This document shows, in pieces, positions 52,814 to 61,540 of a stretch of 64,000 nucleotides of DNA. The position numbers and the translations under genes were made by a program. Source of the stretch: Paenibacillus pinisoli (GTDB lineage Bacteria > Bacillota > Bacilli > Paenibacillales > Paenibacillaceae). Location: assembly GCF_003605435.1 (NCBI RefSeq), contig NZ_QXQB01000001.1, forward strand, positions 1,521,188 through 1,585,187. The letters run 5' to 3'. How positions within the stretch are numbered: position 1 is the stretch's first letter; each line of letters begins with the position of its first letter. Below the pieces are notes generated by a model. It saw nothing but the letters and a program-made list of their open reading frames with translations, was not told where the DNA came from and made no database searches.

Positions 52814-54321
52814 AAGCAGCCTCCTTCTGAGAGCGGATGTGAAGCACGCTGCAGCAATTGTTCCTGGTCAGCCTCGCCATGCGCAAATTCATGCACGATC
52901 GTGCCTTTGTACAGCACCAGGATCCGATCGCTGAGTCCAATGACCTCCGGCATTTCGGAGGAAATCAGCAGGATGCTCAAGCCTTCCTGGGCCAGCTGAT
53001 GAATAATATTGTAGATCTCCGCCTTCGCTCCGACGTCAACGCCCCGAGTCGGCTCCTCCAGAATAAGAATATCGGGATTCGCTGCAAGCCATTTGCCAAT
53101 CACGACCTTTTGCTGATTGCCGCCGCTTAGAAAGTCTACGCTTTGCCCATCGCTGGGCGCTTTAATCCGAAGCTTCTCCATATACTCCTTGCTCATCTCT
53201 TTAATTCGCGCCTCGTCCAGCACCGTGTACTTTGAAAGCTGCGGCAGCATCGGTATCGACAGATTTTGCCGGATGGACATCGGTTTAATAATGCCTTGAC
53301 GGTGACGGTCCGGCGGAACGTAAGCAATCTTCTTCGCCTTGGCCTGGCTCGGGCTATTGATTTTCACGGCTGTACCATGAATGATGATCTCACCTGTTCC
53401 CCGCCTTAGGCCGAATAAACGCTCGGCAATCGTATGCGTGCCGGAACCCGGAACGCCGAACAGCCCTAAGATCTCTCCCTTTCGCAGCTCAAACGATACA
53501 TTGTGCGCGGAATCGAGCGACAGCTGCTCCGCCTTCAGCACAACCTCTTGATCGTGCTTCTGCTCCCTTACCGGATATAGCTGGCCGACCTCTTTGCCCA
53601 CCATCATTTGGATCAAGCTCTGTTCGGTCACCTCTTCGATCCCTCGGGTATCAATCTTGGCCCCATCCCTCAGCACCGTTACTTTATCCGCTATTTCAAA
53701 TATTTCCTTCATGCGGTGGGAGACATACACGATGGCTACGCCTTGCGCCCGAAGCCGGTTCACCACGTCGAACATTTTTTTCACTTCGTTTTCCGGAAGA
53801 GCCGCCGACGGTTCATCCATAATGAGCACATCCGCCTGAAAAGACAGCGCTTTCGCAATCTCGATTACTTGCTGGCTGTGAACGCCTAGATGCCGGACCT
53901 CCTGGCGGACATCAATTTCACCACCCCCTATGGAATCAACCAAACGCTGCGCCTCGTCATACATTTTGGACCACTGTATCCGTCGGAATCGGCCCACCAT
54001 CTCTGGACGGTCGATGAATATATTTTCCGCGGCTGTCAGATTGGAAAACAAGTTGAATTCCTGATGGATAATAGACACGCCCTGCCGCTGGGCATCCAGC
54101 GGGTTGCCGAATGTCACTTCCTTGCCCTTCAGCCTGATAGTTCCTTGCGTTGGTGAATACACGCCGGACAAAATTTTCATCAGCGTCGATTTTCCCGCTC
54201 CGTTTTCCCCCATAAGCGCATGAACTTCGCCCGGATACAGCTCAAAGCTCACATCGGACAACGCTTTGACCCCTGGAAACTCCTTGCTGATGCCTTCCAT
54301 TTTCAATACCGGATGCCTCAT
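52810..54321 (-). CDS. Sugar-type ABC transporter ATPase, duplicated ATP-binding cassette (RbsA/LsrA-like)
   Basis: A 503-residue ATPase with two cassettes. The first has Walker A GENGAGKST, a signature region HLGVHSQQVIEIAKA and Walker B VLIMDEPSAAL. The second has LSGGNQQKVVIGKW and DILILEEPTRGVDVGAKAE, while its P-loop is degenerate (GLFGVPGSGTHTI). This is the usual asymmetry in RbsA, XylG and LsrA. ATG 54319-54321 follows AGGAGG at seven bases; the open frame is longer by 17 codons. Confidence 0.92.
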   Translation of the reverse strand: MRHPVLKMEGISKEFPGVKALSDVSFELYPGEVHALMGENGAGKSTLMKILSGVYSPTQGTIRLKGKEVTFGNPLDAQRQGVSIIHQEFNLFSNLTAAENIFIDRPEMVGRFRRIQWSKMYDEAQRLVDSIGGGEIDVRQEVRHLGVHSQQVIEIAKALSFQADVLIMDEPSAALPENEVKKMFDVVNRLRAQGVAIVYVSHRMKEIFEIADKVTVLRDGAKIDTRGIEEVTEQSLIQMMVGKEVGQLYPVREQKHDQEVVLKAEQLSLDSAHNVSFELRKGEILGLFGVPGSGTHTIAERLFGLRRGTGEIIIHGTAVKINSPSQAKAKKIAYVPPDRHRQGIIKPMSIRQNLSIPMLPQLSKYTVLDEARIKEMSKEYMEKLRIKAPSDGQSVDFLSGGNQQKVVIGKWLAANPDILILEEPTRGVDVGAKAEIYNIIHQLAQEGLSILLISSEMPEVIGLSDRILVLYKGTIVHEFAHGEADQEQLLQRASHPLSEGGCL

Positions 54322-54448
54322 CGTTCGACCTCCTATTCGCCTTTCCGAGTTGCTTTTGGATAACTTTAACAAGACTAAGCGTTAAATCGTCAAAGTCCCA
54401 GCATACAGGTATCCCTTTCCAGAAAAGAATCCCCGCATATTGCCTTTT

Positions 54449-55384
54449 TTATGACATTCTTATTGTCCTACTGCTCTCCTCTGCAAGAAACGATTGTACC
54501 TCATCCTCCCTTGGAATCGAGCTTTGAGCGCCTGGTTGAGATACGGCCAGCGCCGATGCCGCCGTCGCGTAGCGCAGACAATCGCGCAATTCTGCTCCCG
54601 CTGCGTATTTGGCTGCGAATGCTCCGATGAAGGTGTCTCCTGCCGCCGTCGTATCCACTGCGTCAACTTTAAATGCGGGAAATGCAATTTGGCTTCCCGA
54701 TTGATCCATATAAATTGAGCCTTTGCTTCCCAAGGTAATAATGAGATGAGGAATGCCTTCCTTCAGCAGCTTCTTTCCAGCCTCCAGCGCTTGGCTGCTT
54801 CCTTCAATGCGGATGCCGCTCAGCACCTCCGCCTCAACCTCATTCAGAATGAGGAAAGTCGCCTTGCCCAGCTGGCTCCGGTCAAACCCGTCAATTGGAG
54901 CCGGATTCATAAATACCGGAATATGGTTCTCTGCCGCTTTGTCCAGCACCCTTTCATTGACTGCCGCTGATATTTCATTTTGCAGCAAGATCACGTCAAA
55001 GCCGGAAAGATTCAATTGATCGATCTCATCCGCGCCATATCTTCCATTAGCGCCAGAGGATAATATAATGTTGTTCTCGCCAGCCCCATCTACTGTAATC
55101 AAGGCAAGTCCCGTCATACCGGGCTGGTCTGCAACATAATCAAGATTAATCCCATCCTCCGCCAATGCCCTGCGAATGTCGATGCCAAAGGAATCCGCGC
55201 CCAGTCCGCCAGCCATAGCGGCCGAAGCCCCGGAACGAGAGGCGGCCACCGCCTGGTTGGCCCCCTTGCCTCCAATAAAGAACCGGGTCTCGTTGCCCTG
55301 TATCGTTTCGCCGGGAACCGGGTGATGCTCAACCCCTGTGACGATGTCCATATTCATGCTGCCCACTACCAAGATCCTCGCCAT
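54449..55384 (-). CDS. rbsK: Ribokinase (PfkB family)
   Basis: A 311-residue carbohydrate kinase. The first PfkB signature is GGKGANQAVAASRSGA, and the second, near residue 250, is VDTTAAGDTFIGAFAA with the catalytic Asp in the AAGD loop. The N-terminus VVGSMNMDIVTGVEHHPVPG is typical of ribokinase. It follows the LacI gene closely and lies 130 bases before the transporter ATPase, so it is likely to phosphorylate the imported sugar; true ribose specificity is not certain. The SD is GGGGGGAGAG. Confidence 0.88.
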   Translation of the reverse strand: MARILVVGSMNMDIVTGVEHHPVPGETIQGNETRFFIGGKGANQAVAASRSGASAAMAGGLGADSFGIDIRRALAEDGINLDYVADQPGMTGLALITVDGAGENNIILSSGANGRYGADEIDQLNLSGFDVILLQNEISAAVNERVLDKAAENHIPVFMNPAPIDGFDRSQLGKATFLILNEVEAEVLSGIRIEGSSQALEAGKKLLKEGIPHLIITLGSKGSIYMDQSGSQIAFPAFKVDAVDTTAAGDTFIGAFAAKYAAGAELRDCLRYATAASALAVSQPGAQSSIPREDEVQSFLAEESSRTIRMS

Positions 55385-55400
55385 GGCTCTCCCCCCGCTA

Positions 55401-56459
55401 TTACGCCTTCAGTTTTTTGACTGAGCCGAATTTCTTCAACTCTACATCCAAAATCATTTTTTTCAGCTTCGTCTGTTCTTTAGGCTCTCCCTTGATTTTT
55501 TGAATAAGCATCTCCGCCGCTTGAATCCCCATCTCTCTTGTCGGCCTGCTGACTACAGTCACTCTTGGCTGAACGAACTGGGCAAGCTCGTTATCATCAA
55601 AGCCGATTAAGGAAATATCCTCCCCGATCCGAAGATTCAAATCGCGTATCGCCTTAATCGCGCCTGTGCAAATGACGTTGTTAGCCGCAAAAATAGCCGT
55701 CGGCGGCTGCCCGGATTGCATAAGCTCCGTTGTAAACCGGTAGCCGTCCTCCTCCAGCCAATTCCCCTGCTTGTGATAGGCAGGATCGGGTGTCAGGCCG
55801 CTCTCATGCATCGCTTGACGATATCCCCAATAACGGTCTTTGCCGTCGTTAAAATCATGTGCCCCGTCTATAATCGCAATGCGCTCATGACCATATTCCA
55901 CGAAGTGCTTGGTCGCTTCGTAAGCGCCGCGGAAGTTGTCGATTAAGACGCCATCATGACCGCAATCGTTGATGTAACGGTCAACAAGGATAGTAGGCTT
56001 GCGAATATTCCGGTAAAACTCCGCATCCTTATGAGTGCCGATTAGAATGATCCCATCCACATTTTTCCCCAGGAAGCTTTCAAAAAATTCCTCCTCCTCC
56101 GCCTCGTCGCTATTCGTGGCAACGACTAGAGTGGTGAAGCCCTCCTTCTTGGCTACCTCGACCATACCGCCAATGACTGCGGTGTAGAATGGATTCTGAA
56201 TCTCCGGCACCACGACGGACAGCATGTTGGTTTTTTTATTGACCATCGATGCAGCCATCGTATTCGGCACGAAGTTCATCTCTTCGATAATTTTAAGTAT
56301 TTTCTTGCGAGTGGCTTCGCTTACGCGATCCCGCCCATTCATCACTCGGGATACGGTAGCGACAGATACACCCGCTTGCTTGGCTACGTCCTTAATAGTA
56401 ATTTCCTTGTTCGTCTTAGCCACCCCCTTCCATTCAATCGTGTCATAACGTTTTCTCAA
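55401..56459 (-). CDS. LacI-family transcriptional regulator
   Basis: A regulator of 352 residues if started at TTG 56459, or 340 from GTG 56423. The N-terminal helix-turn-helix with hinge reads TIKDVAKQAGVSVATVSRVM, then a periplasmic-binding-like effector domain with NPFYTAVIGGM, DGIILIGTH and SLIGFDDNELA follows. It probably represses the sugar operon through the GTAAACGTTTAC sites upstream of itself. TTG 56457-56459 is five bases after AAGGG, while the GTG start is too close to its SD; family alignment alone would favour the GTG. Confidence 0.9.
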   Translation of the reverse strand: MRKRYDTIEWKGVAKTNKEITIKDVAKQAGVSVATVSRVMNGRDRVSEATRKKILKIIEEMNFVPNTMAASMVNKKTNMLSVVVPEIQNPFYTAVIGGMVEVAKKEGFTTLVVATNSDEAEEEEFFESFLGKNVDGIILIGTHKDAEFYRNIRKPTILVDRYINDCGHDGVLIDNFRGAYEATKHFVEYGHERIAIIDGAHDFNDGKDRYWGYRQAMHESGLTPDPAYHKQGNWLEEDGYRFTTELMQSGQPPTAIFAANNVICTGAIKAIRDLNLRIGEDISLIGFDDNELAQFVQPRVTVVSRPTREMGIQAAEMLIQKIKGEPKEQTKLKKMILDVELKKFGSVKKLKA

Positions 56460-56510
56460 TATTTCCCTTTGATAATAAACGATATTAGTTCATTTTTCCA
56501 CCTCAAGGAT

Positions 56511-56522
56511 GTAAACGTTTAC
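56511..56522. promoter_or_regulatory. LacI-type operator O1 upstream of the regulator
   Basis: GTAAACGTTTAC is a perfect 12-bp palindrome, and the half-site CGTTTAC recurs upstream. LacI-family repressors bind such sequences, and the gene order suggests this is the regulator's own site. Confidence 0.65.
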
Positions 56523-56590
56523 GCAATTTCTGATTTTATTGTAGTTCATGATCACTCAGATTACAATAGGTTTTTTTGAAAAATCTAAAA

Positions 56591-56603
56591 ATAAACCGTT
56601 TAC
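56591..56603. promoter_or_regulatory. LacI-type operator O2
   Basis: ATAAACCGTTTAC shares its dyad (TAAAC / GTTTA) with the operator at 56511 and lies 80 bases upstream of it. Confidence 0.45.
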
Positions 56604-56845
56604 ATTAATTCTATGTAACATTATAGTGTTAGGTTAATGCCTAAATCATAGCGAAAATCTTTATATTTATGCGTTTTTCCGTTAGTTAAAGTGACACAAA
56701 ATTAAGTGCTTCATTGAATACAAGCACATTTATAAAGAATCGATGTCATTTCCGTTAGAAATCTAACATTGAGCCACTTCTCCAAAACTTGAAAGGATAT
56801 CCCATATTTCCTCATTCAGGAGTTCATTTTTCCACCTTTTTCTTG

Positions 56846-56859
56846 TTAAAACGTTTACG
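56846..56859. promoter_or_regulatory. LacI-type operator O3 within a duplicated ~43-bp stretch
   Basis: TTAAAACGTTTACG is a related dyad. It lies in a stretch (56820-56864) that repeats 56486-56528: both begin AGTTCATTTTTCCACCT and end CGTTTACGCAATT. No gene is seen between 56523 and 56893; the rest is AT-rich. Confidence 0.4.
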
Positions 56860-56893
56860 CAATTCACCTCAAAATTGTATAGTCCCTATAAAC

Positions 56894-56919
56894 AAAAAAG
56901 CCTGAAGGCATTCAGGCTT
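56894..56919 (-). terminator. Intrinsic terminator of the SUFU-domain gene
   Basis: AAGCCTGAA and TTCAGGCTT arms with a four-base loop, followed by a T run on the minus strand, 55 bases after the stop codon. Confidence 0.85.
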
Positions 56920-56973
56920 AAACCTGAGTGTCATCCGGCTTACTGTCTCTTTCTTATAAGGATATGAATCCCC

Positions 56974-57588
56974 TTATTCATCAGGACGAGTGGGATCTAT
57001 GATGGAATACGGAAGGTTTTCCATGTAAGCATCAAAAGCATCAATGCCATCTTGTAGAACGATACCCGCTTCTTTAGAAGTAATGGGGATGACCCACAAG
57101 ACACTGATGATGTCTTCGCCTATATTTATTTCTTCGAAATCCTCGCTTTCCCCTCTTAGTTCATCTATCAAAAGGGCTTTTGTTGTCCAATTCTCTGGTG
57201 CGAGTGCGCTTTCCGTCATGACTCGCGGGACATCCGAAGATCGCATATGCTCCAAATTATGGGCAATCAGGTCGCAGAAATAAGAGAATACGCGATCTAT
57301 GCTTTCTTGTCCCATATCGGGATTTAAAGCCAGCATCCACTCCGTCTCTGAAGGCTTTCCAGATTTTCGAACCGAATGAGACAGGCCTACTGTAGCGAAT
57401 CTTGCTGGAGTCAGATCATTCATTGACGGGAAATAATAAATTTCAATATATACGCCCATTTCCGGCTTGGTCATGATGACTCTATATTCTGGCATAGACC
57501 ACTCCTTAAGATATAAGCTAAGAATAATGGTCCTTCTGATGTCGAAGTCCAGAGCTTTTTCCGGGCTGGACATTTTATTGATTTGCAT
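56974..57588 (-). CDS. SUFU (suppressor of fused)-domain protein
   Basis: A 204-residue protein. The long pattern EYRVIMTKPEMGVYIEIYYF, RFATVGLSHSVR, TKALLIDELRGE and ISVLWVIPITSKEAGIVLQD fits the SUFU family (PF05076). Bacterial members often act as immunity proteins of polymorphic toxins, but no toxin gene is seen here. It forms a likely operon with the gene upstream (38-base gap). ATG 57586-57588, with AAGGTGAT upstream, was chosen over a GTG three codons earlier. Confidence 0.65.
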   Translation of the reverse strand: MQINKMSSPEKALDFDIRRTIILSLYLKEWSMPEYRVIMTKPEMGVYIEIYYFPSMNDLTPARFATVGLSHSVRKSGKPSETEWMLALNPDMGQESIDRVFSYFCDLIAHNLEHMRSSDVPRVMTESALAPENWTTKALLIDELRGESEDFEEINIGEDIISVLWVIPITSKEAGIVLQDGIDAFDAYMENLPYSIIDPTRPDE

Positions 57589-57626
57589 ATCTATCACCTT
57601 TTTTCTTCATGAAGTTGGACCTGCGT

Positions 57627-59024
57627 TCATGATTTCCGCACAGAACTCCCGTCTACGCTTATTTTCCGAGCAATAAAATCTTTGAATCTGTCAAAATACC
57701 GTTCTGATGCTTCCCAGCGTTTGGCGTCCAAAAAAGACATGTCCTGTCGGACATGATGGTTAGGGGGTTGATAATGCCGGGAAACATAAGAGTTGTTGTC
57801 CAGCGTGTAGAAATAAAATGCACCATCCGGGGTCTCGATATCGATCCGGGCAGCAAAGCAGTATCCATCCTCATCGGTATAGGCCTGGCGACGAAAGCCG
57901 TAATATTTGGAACCGTCCCAGAAACCGTCATTCTCCTCCCCATAGGGGTCCAGCTCCTGTATGACAGGGTGCTGCAAAATGTCTTGCACAACTTTAACCT
58001 CAATATTCGGCAAATAAAGCTCAGCTGCATTCACGCATGTCAGCAGCATGAGCCAGTATTCAGCTAATGGCTTTGAGGACTCCTCGTCAATATCCTCCCA
58101 CTCGCTATCTCCCGATTTCATCAACAGGCTGACAGAATGGTCGTCGTCCAGCCAAATAAAATAATGGTGCTGGGCAGTCTTGATGTAAACGCTGGGGTTC
58201 CGTTGTTCTCCATCATCACCAATATGCTCCCGCTGAACTTTGAAATAGGCGTCATGTTCCTCAAAATCAAAATAAGGTTGTTCATCCGTCATCAAAATAG
58301 ACCGAGTCAGTTTCAGTATGTTTTCTTCATTGATGGTGTTGGAAGTGAAATACAAATGCTCCGCTTTCTTTCGTTGGAGAGCTTCACTCCAATCCAGCAA
58401 TGCGGAACGCCCTTCCTCAAGTACAGTCACCAGCGTATGAAAAGAAAAATCGATTTCTTCCTCTTCACTGTCCAGAAAAACATCCTCAATCAATACCTTC
58501 CGAATATCGACCGGGAGCTCCTGACAGACCGCGTCCGTATCCCACACGTTTACCGCACATACAATGCTTTGCTCTCCGTCTGCTTTGAAGCGGTACTCGC
58601 CATCTTGAACTAAAACCTTTGCATTCAGATTGCCTTCTACAATCATTTCACCATGGTTGTAGGAGCCGCATAATATTTCCTCAACGCTTAAATCGCCCGC
58701 TACATAAACTTCCTGGCCGCCTACAGCGATATTTTTGGCGCTCAGGTTGCCAGTCACTATAAGAGCAATGGCACCGTCCGTTTCTTGGTTATAGAGGTTG
58801 TCTACTGTAAGGCTGCCATTTATAAAAACAATGATTACCCCTTCTTGCTGAGGGAAAGGCATATCCCAATCCAGATTGAGGAATGGCAGCGTCAAATCCC
58901 CCTCATAGTAGGCGACCAGGTTCTCGTCGTTGAAATCCTTGTAAAACTTCGACCACCAAGTGTTTTCCGGAAATTTCCCTGCGACCTGGCTAATGGGCAA
59001 AAACTGAAAATCGTTACTCATCAT
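57627..59024 (-). CDS. Protein with bactofilin-like beta-helix N-terminus, unknown function
   Basis: A 465-residue soluble protein that I do not recognise as a named family. Residues about 60-140 show repeated strands with a regular G-N/D-L pattern (VFINGSLTVDNL, IVTGNLSAKNIAVG, YVAGDLSVEEIL, IVEGNLNAKVLV), like the right-handed beta helix of bactofilin-type polymer-forming proteins. The rest is acidic and mixed, with aromatic-rich DPYGEENDGFWDGSKYYGF near the C-terminus. It is the first gene of a pair with the SUFU protein, which suggests a role near toxin immunity. The ATG at 59022-59024 follows GGGGAG. Confidence 0.55.
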   Translation of the reverse strand: MMSNDFQFLPISQVAGKFPENTWWSKFYKDFNDENLVAYYEGDLTLPFLNLDWDMPFPQQEGVIIVFINGSLTVDNLYNQETDGAIALIVTGNLSAKNIAVGGQEVYVAGDLSVEEILCGSYNHGEMIVEGNLNAKVLVQDGEYRFKADGEQSIVCAVNVWDTDAVCQELPVDIRKVLIEDVFLDSEEEEIDFSFHTLVTVLEEGRSALLDWSEALQRKKAEHLYFTSNTINEENILKLTRSILMTDEQPYFDFEEHDAYFKVQREHIGDDGEQRNPSVYIKTAQHHYFIWLDDDHSVSLLMKSGDSEWEDIDEESSKPLAEYWLMLLTCVNAAELYLPNIEVKVVQDILQHPVIQELDPYGEENDGFWDGSKYYGFRRQAYTDEDGYCFAARIDIETPDGAFYFYTLDNNSYVSRHYQPPNHHVRQDMSFLDAKRWEASERYFDRFKDFIARKISVDGSSVRKS

Positions 59025-59198
59025 CTATCTCCCCTTTCATTCATCATCTTGTAGTCATCAACATGACTGTTCATTTCTACTTTAATAGATTTTACTTCTA
59101 ATGAACATATTGACAAATAAGGTTTCCTTATAAGCAGGAGATACTATCGTAACTCCGAATTGTTAAATAATAAATTTGTACATCTAAGGAGATAAGCT

Positions 59199-59648
59199 AT
59201 GGAAAAAAACAAATTACTGAGGATGGACAATGTCGGCATCGTTGTAGAATCTCTTGATAACGCAATTTCTTTCTTCGAGGAAATTGGCTTGAAGCTTGAA
59301 GGGCGGGCTGCTGTCGAAGGTGAGTGGGCTGGCCGCGTAACGGGGCTGGGTTCACAGCGTGTAGAGATTGCTATGATGGTTACCCCAGATGGTCATAGCC
59401 GGCTTGAGCTTTCGCGCTTTCTCACCCCGTCTCCTGTATCAGATCACCGAACCGCCCCTGTCAATGCCCTCGGTTATCTGCGCGTCATGTTTGCCGTTGA
59501 AGACATTGACGAAATGGTATCCAGGCTCACTAAGCATGGCGCTCAGCTCGTTGGCGAAGTGGTTCAGTACGAGAACTCATATAAGCTCTGCTATATTCGT
59601 GGAATTGAAGGGCTTCTAATCGGTTTGGCGGAGCAGCTCGGTAATTAA
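59199..59648 (+). CDS. VOC-family (glyoxalase/dioxygenase fold) protein
   Basis: A protein of 149 residues with the two beta-alpha-beta-beta-beta modules of the vicinal oxygen chelate family. The first starts with MDNVGIVVESLDNAISFFEE and the second with GYLRVMFAVEDIDEMVSRL. Candidate metal ligands include Glu in VEIAMM and Glu in QYENSYKL. Related proteins are often annotated as antibiotic- or glyoxalase-type, but no substrate is evident. ATG 59199 follows AAGGAGAT. Confidence 0.8.
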   Translation: MEKNKLLRMDNVGIVVESLDNAISFFEEIGLKLEGRAAVEGEWAGRVTGLGSQRVEIAMMVTPDGHSRLELSRFLTPSPVSDHRTAPVNALGYLRVMFAVEDIDEMVSRLTKHGAQLVGEVVQYENSYKLCYIRGIEGLLIGLAEQLGN

Positions 59649-59711
59649 TAAGGGACTCTCAGGCTAACGGGTACGATAGCTCAATAGCGGTCTCTGGAAA
59701 TGTCCCGCAAA

Positions 59712-59755
59712 AATAAGCGCCGGTTCACGAAATTATCGTAAAACCGGCGCTTATT
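59712..59755. terminator. Bidirectional hairpin between VOC and hydrolase genes
   Basis: AATAAGCGCCGGTT and AACCGGCGCTTATT form a 14-bp perfect stem with a 16-base loop. It lies between convergent genes. Confidence 0.75.
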
Positions 59756-59805
59756 CGATCGTTTCCACATATACGTTCAACTGGAGGCGCGTTAACAAGC
59801 GCGTA

Positions 59806-60696
59806 TCAATTGCGACGAGCCGTTCGCTCTATGCCATCAGCAGTTACGTTGTACAGCTGGTGCGGGAGGTCGTGTCCCATGCCTTCAACCAACATAAGCT
59901 CGGCACCCGGGATTGCAGAAGCCGTGTCCTCGCCACACGCCGGTACGAACAAGGGATCGTCCATCCCATGAATGACAAGCGCTGGTGCTTTTATTGTCGC
60001 CAGCCGCGGACGACGGTCACCGGAGACAGCGATCGCAGCAATTTGCCGCCCGATACTGCCTGGATCGTACGCCCGCTTAACTTCCTCCAGAATGAGTGCC
60101 CGATACGCGTCTTCTTCGAACGGATAGCCAGTGCCGGCGATGCTTTTAGCAAAAGAGAGGCTATGTGCCAAAAATCCCGCTTCATCCTCAAAGGGGCTCG
60201 ACGCCGGCTTCGTCATCATTGCCATGATATCCGGAGAAGCTTGCGGAAGGGTGGGATTACCGGAGCTAGACATAATGGAGGTGAGTGATAGGACCCGTTC
60301 AGGGTACTCGCTGGCTGCAAGCTGGGCGATCATTCCGCCCATCGACCTGCCAACAAAATGTGCCCGGTCAATGGAAAGGGCGTCGAGCAGTCCGATAGCG
60401 TCATTGGCCATGTCATCGAGAGTATAAGGGATGTCTGGTCGCCGTCCTGACATGAGAGCAGCCGCCAGTGCTTCAAAATTCAGCGATGGATAATGGTTAA
60501 AGTGTGTCGAGCAGCCCACGTCGCGATTGTCAAAGCGGATTACGCGAAAGCCCCGCGCTGCTAATATCCGGCAAAACGGAACCGTCCATCGAATCATCTG
60601 GGTTCCAAGCCCGGCGATTAGGATAATAGCCTCGTCATTTTCGTCACCGAAACTGTCATAGGACAATTCAATGCCGTTGACTTTCAGTATATTCAT
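59806..60696 (-). CDS. Alpha/beta hydrolase
   Basis: A 296-residue enzyme of the alpha/beta hydrolase fold. The nucleophile elbow is GRSMGG (Ser), preceded by the oxyanion-hole segment LIAGLGTQMIRW, with Asp in HGMDDPLFVP and His in EGMGHDLP completing the triad. The group resembles aclacinomycin methylesterase-like hydrolases (RdmC type). ATG 60696 was chosen over the TTG six codons earlier, since that one lies inside the SD region. Substrate unknown. Confidence 0.85.
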   Translation of the reverse strand: MNILKVNGIELSYDSFGDENDEAIILIAGLGTQMIRWTVPFCRILAARGFRVIRFDNRDVGCSTHFNHYPSLNFEALAAALMSGRRPDIPYTLDDMANDAIGLLDALSIDRAHFVGRSMGGMIAQLAASEYPERVLSLTSIMSSSGNPTLPQASPDIMAMMTKPASSPFEDEAGFLAHSLSFAKSIAGTGYPFEEDAYRALILEEVKRAYDPGSIGRQIAAIAVSGDRRPRLATIKAPALVIHGMDDPLFVPACGEDTASAIPGAELMLVEGMGHDLPHQLYNVTADGIERTARRN

Positions 60697-60858
60697 GATT
60701 GTGTTTTCCTCCAATTAATCCGGTATCGAGAGTTCCGCAATAGGCAGAAGGCGTGAAACTTAGATCGCTACAGTCCGATGCCCCGATACCGGCCAGATAA
60801 TCTTAACGAATAGATTCAAACTCTTTTTTTAATTCTTTACGCCTCCAAATGCTATCAT

Positions 60859-61470
60859 TCATAAGCTCTCTTCAGGGAAAGCATAAGCGGCTAATCTTTT
60901 GACATGGTTTCTGATATCAGGTGCCCAGTCTTCGATGAAGTGGTTAAAGCGATCCAAATCACCAGCATACAGTGCCCGCAGAGCTTCTTCGTATTGATGG
61001 AAGTTCCCGGCCATAGCGGTCATAAAGTTATGTGCCGCTTCTTGAGACCCTCGAACATTGCTCTGTTCTTCTCCAGCACGGCGAGCTTCATCAATGAGCT
61101 TTCGTAATGTTACCGACGCCCCTCCAGGTTGACTCTTGAGCCATTCCCATTGCCGCGGCAACAACGTAACCTCACCGGAAACAACCCCCAGCTTGGGCCG
61201 GCCGACACGCCGTGCAGGCTGGTGTTTCACTTCCGTACCGGGTATGTCACCATACTGTTCTTCTAATCGTTCGAGCACATCATCTGTCTTCCCGCGAAAA
61301 TCCACATCCACTTGCTTTCCCGTAGAATCGTCAAATAGAAGCAACTGTGTAAGGTCTCTATCATCCAGAGCATCCTTCACTGCGGTGACAACGTGCTGTA
61401 ACGAACCACTGGCGACGACTCTCACACCCAAAAATGCCGTGCAGTATAAGTGCGTTAGGACATTACTCAT
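60859..61470 (-). CDS. DUF2239 family protein
   Basis: A soluble protein of 203 residues. LPRQWEWLKSQPGGASVTLR followed by KLIDEARR and the C-terminal helix YAGDLDRFNHFIEDWAPDIR are typical of DUF2239 proteins, which have no known function to me. The N-terminal third has beta-strand character (HLYCTAFLGVRVVASGSL), while QPARRVGRPKLG (about 84-95) is a basic AT-hook-like element, so DNA binding is conceivable. ATG 61468-61470 follows AGGAGG. Its promoter carries two copies of TACCCGGGTA, listed separately. Confidence 0.8.
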   Translation of the reverse strand: MSNVLTHLYCTAFLGVRVVASGSLQHVVTAVKDALDDRDLTQLLLFDDSTGKQVDVDFRGKTDDVLERLEEQYGDIPGTEVKHQPARRVGRPKLGVVSGEVTLLPRQWEWLKSQPGGASVTLRKLIDEARRAGEEQSNVRGSQEAAHNFMTAMAGNFHQYEEALRALYAGDLDRFNHFIEDWAPDIRNHVKRLAAYAFPEESL

Positions 61471-61498
61471 GCTGGCCTCCTCTCTAATTGTTACACCT

Positions 61499-61540
61499 AT
61501 TATACCCGGGTAAAAATAAATTATCAATATTACCCGGGTA
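61499..61540 (-). promoter_or_regulatory. Promoter of the DUF2239 gene with twin TACCCGGGTA operators
   Basis: On the minus strand TTGATA (61522-61527) and TATAAT (61499-61504) are 17 bases apart. A perfect TACCCGGGTA palindrome lies at 61503-61512, overlapping the -10, and an identical one at 61531-61540 just upstream of the -35. The spacing of 28 bases centre to centre is close to three helical turns, a good layout for a cooperating repressor. Confidence 0.75.

Noticed and set aside
47143..56459. Autoinducer-2 (Lsr) operon
   Set aside because: The binding protein is LsrB/RhaS-like, but LsrK (FGGY kinase), LsrF and LsrG are absent and the kinase is of the PfkB type.
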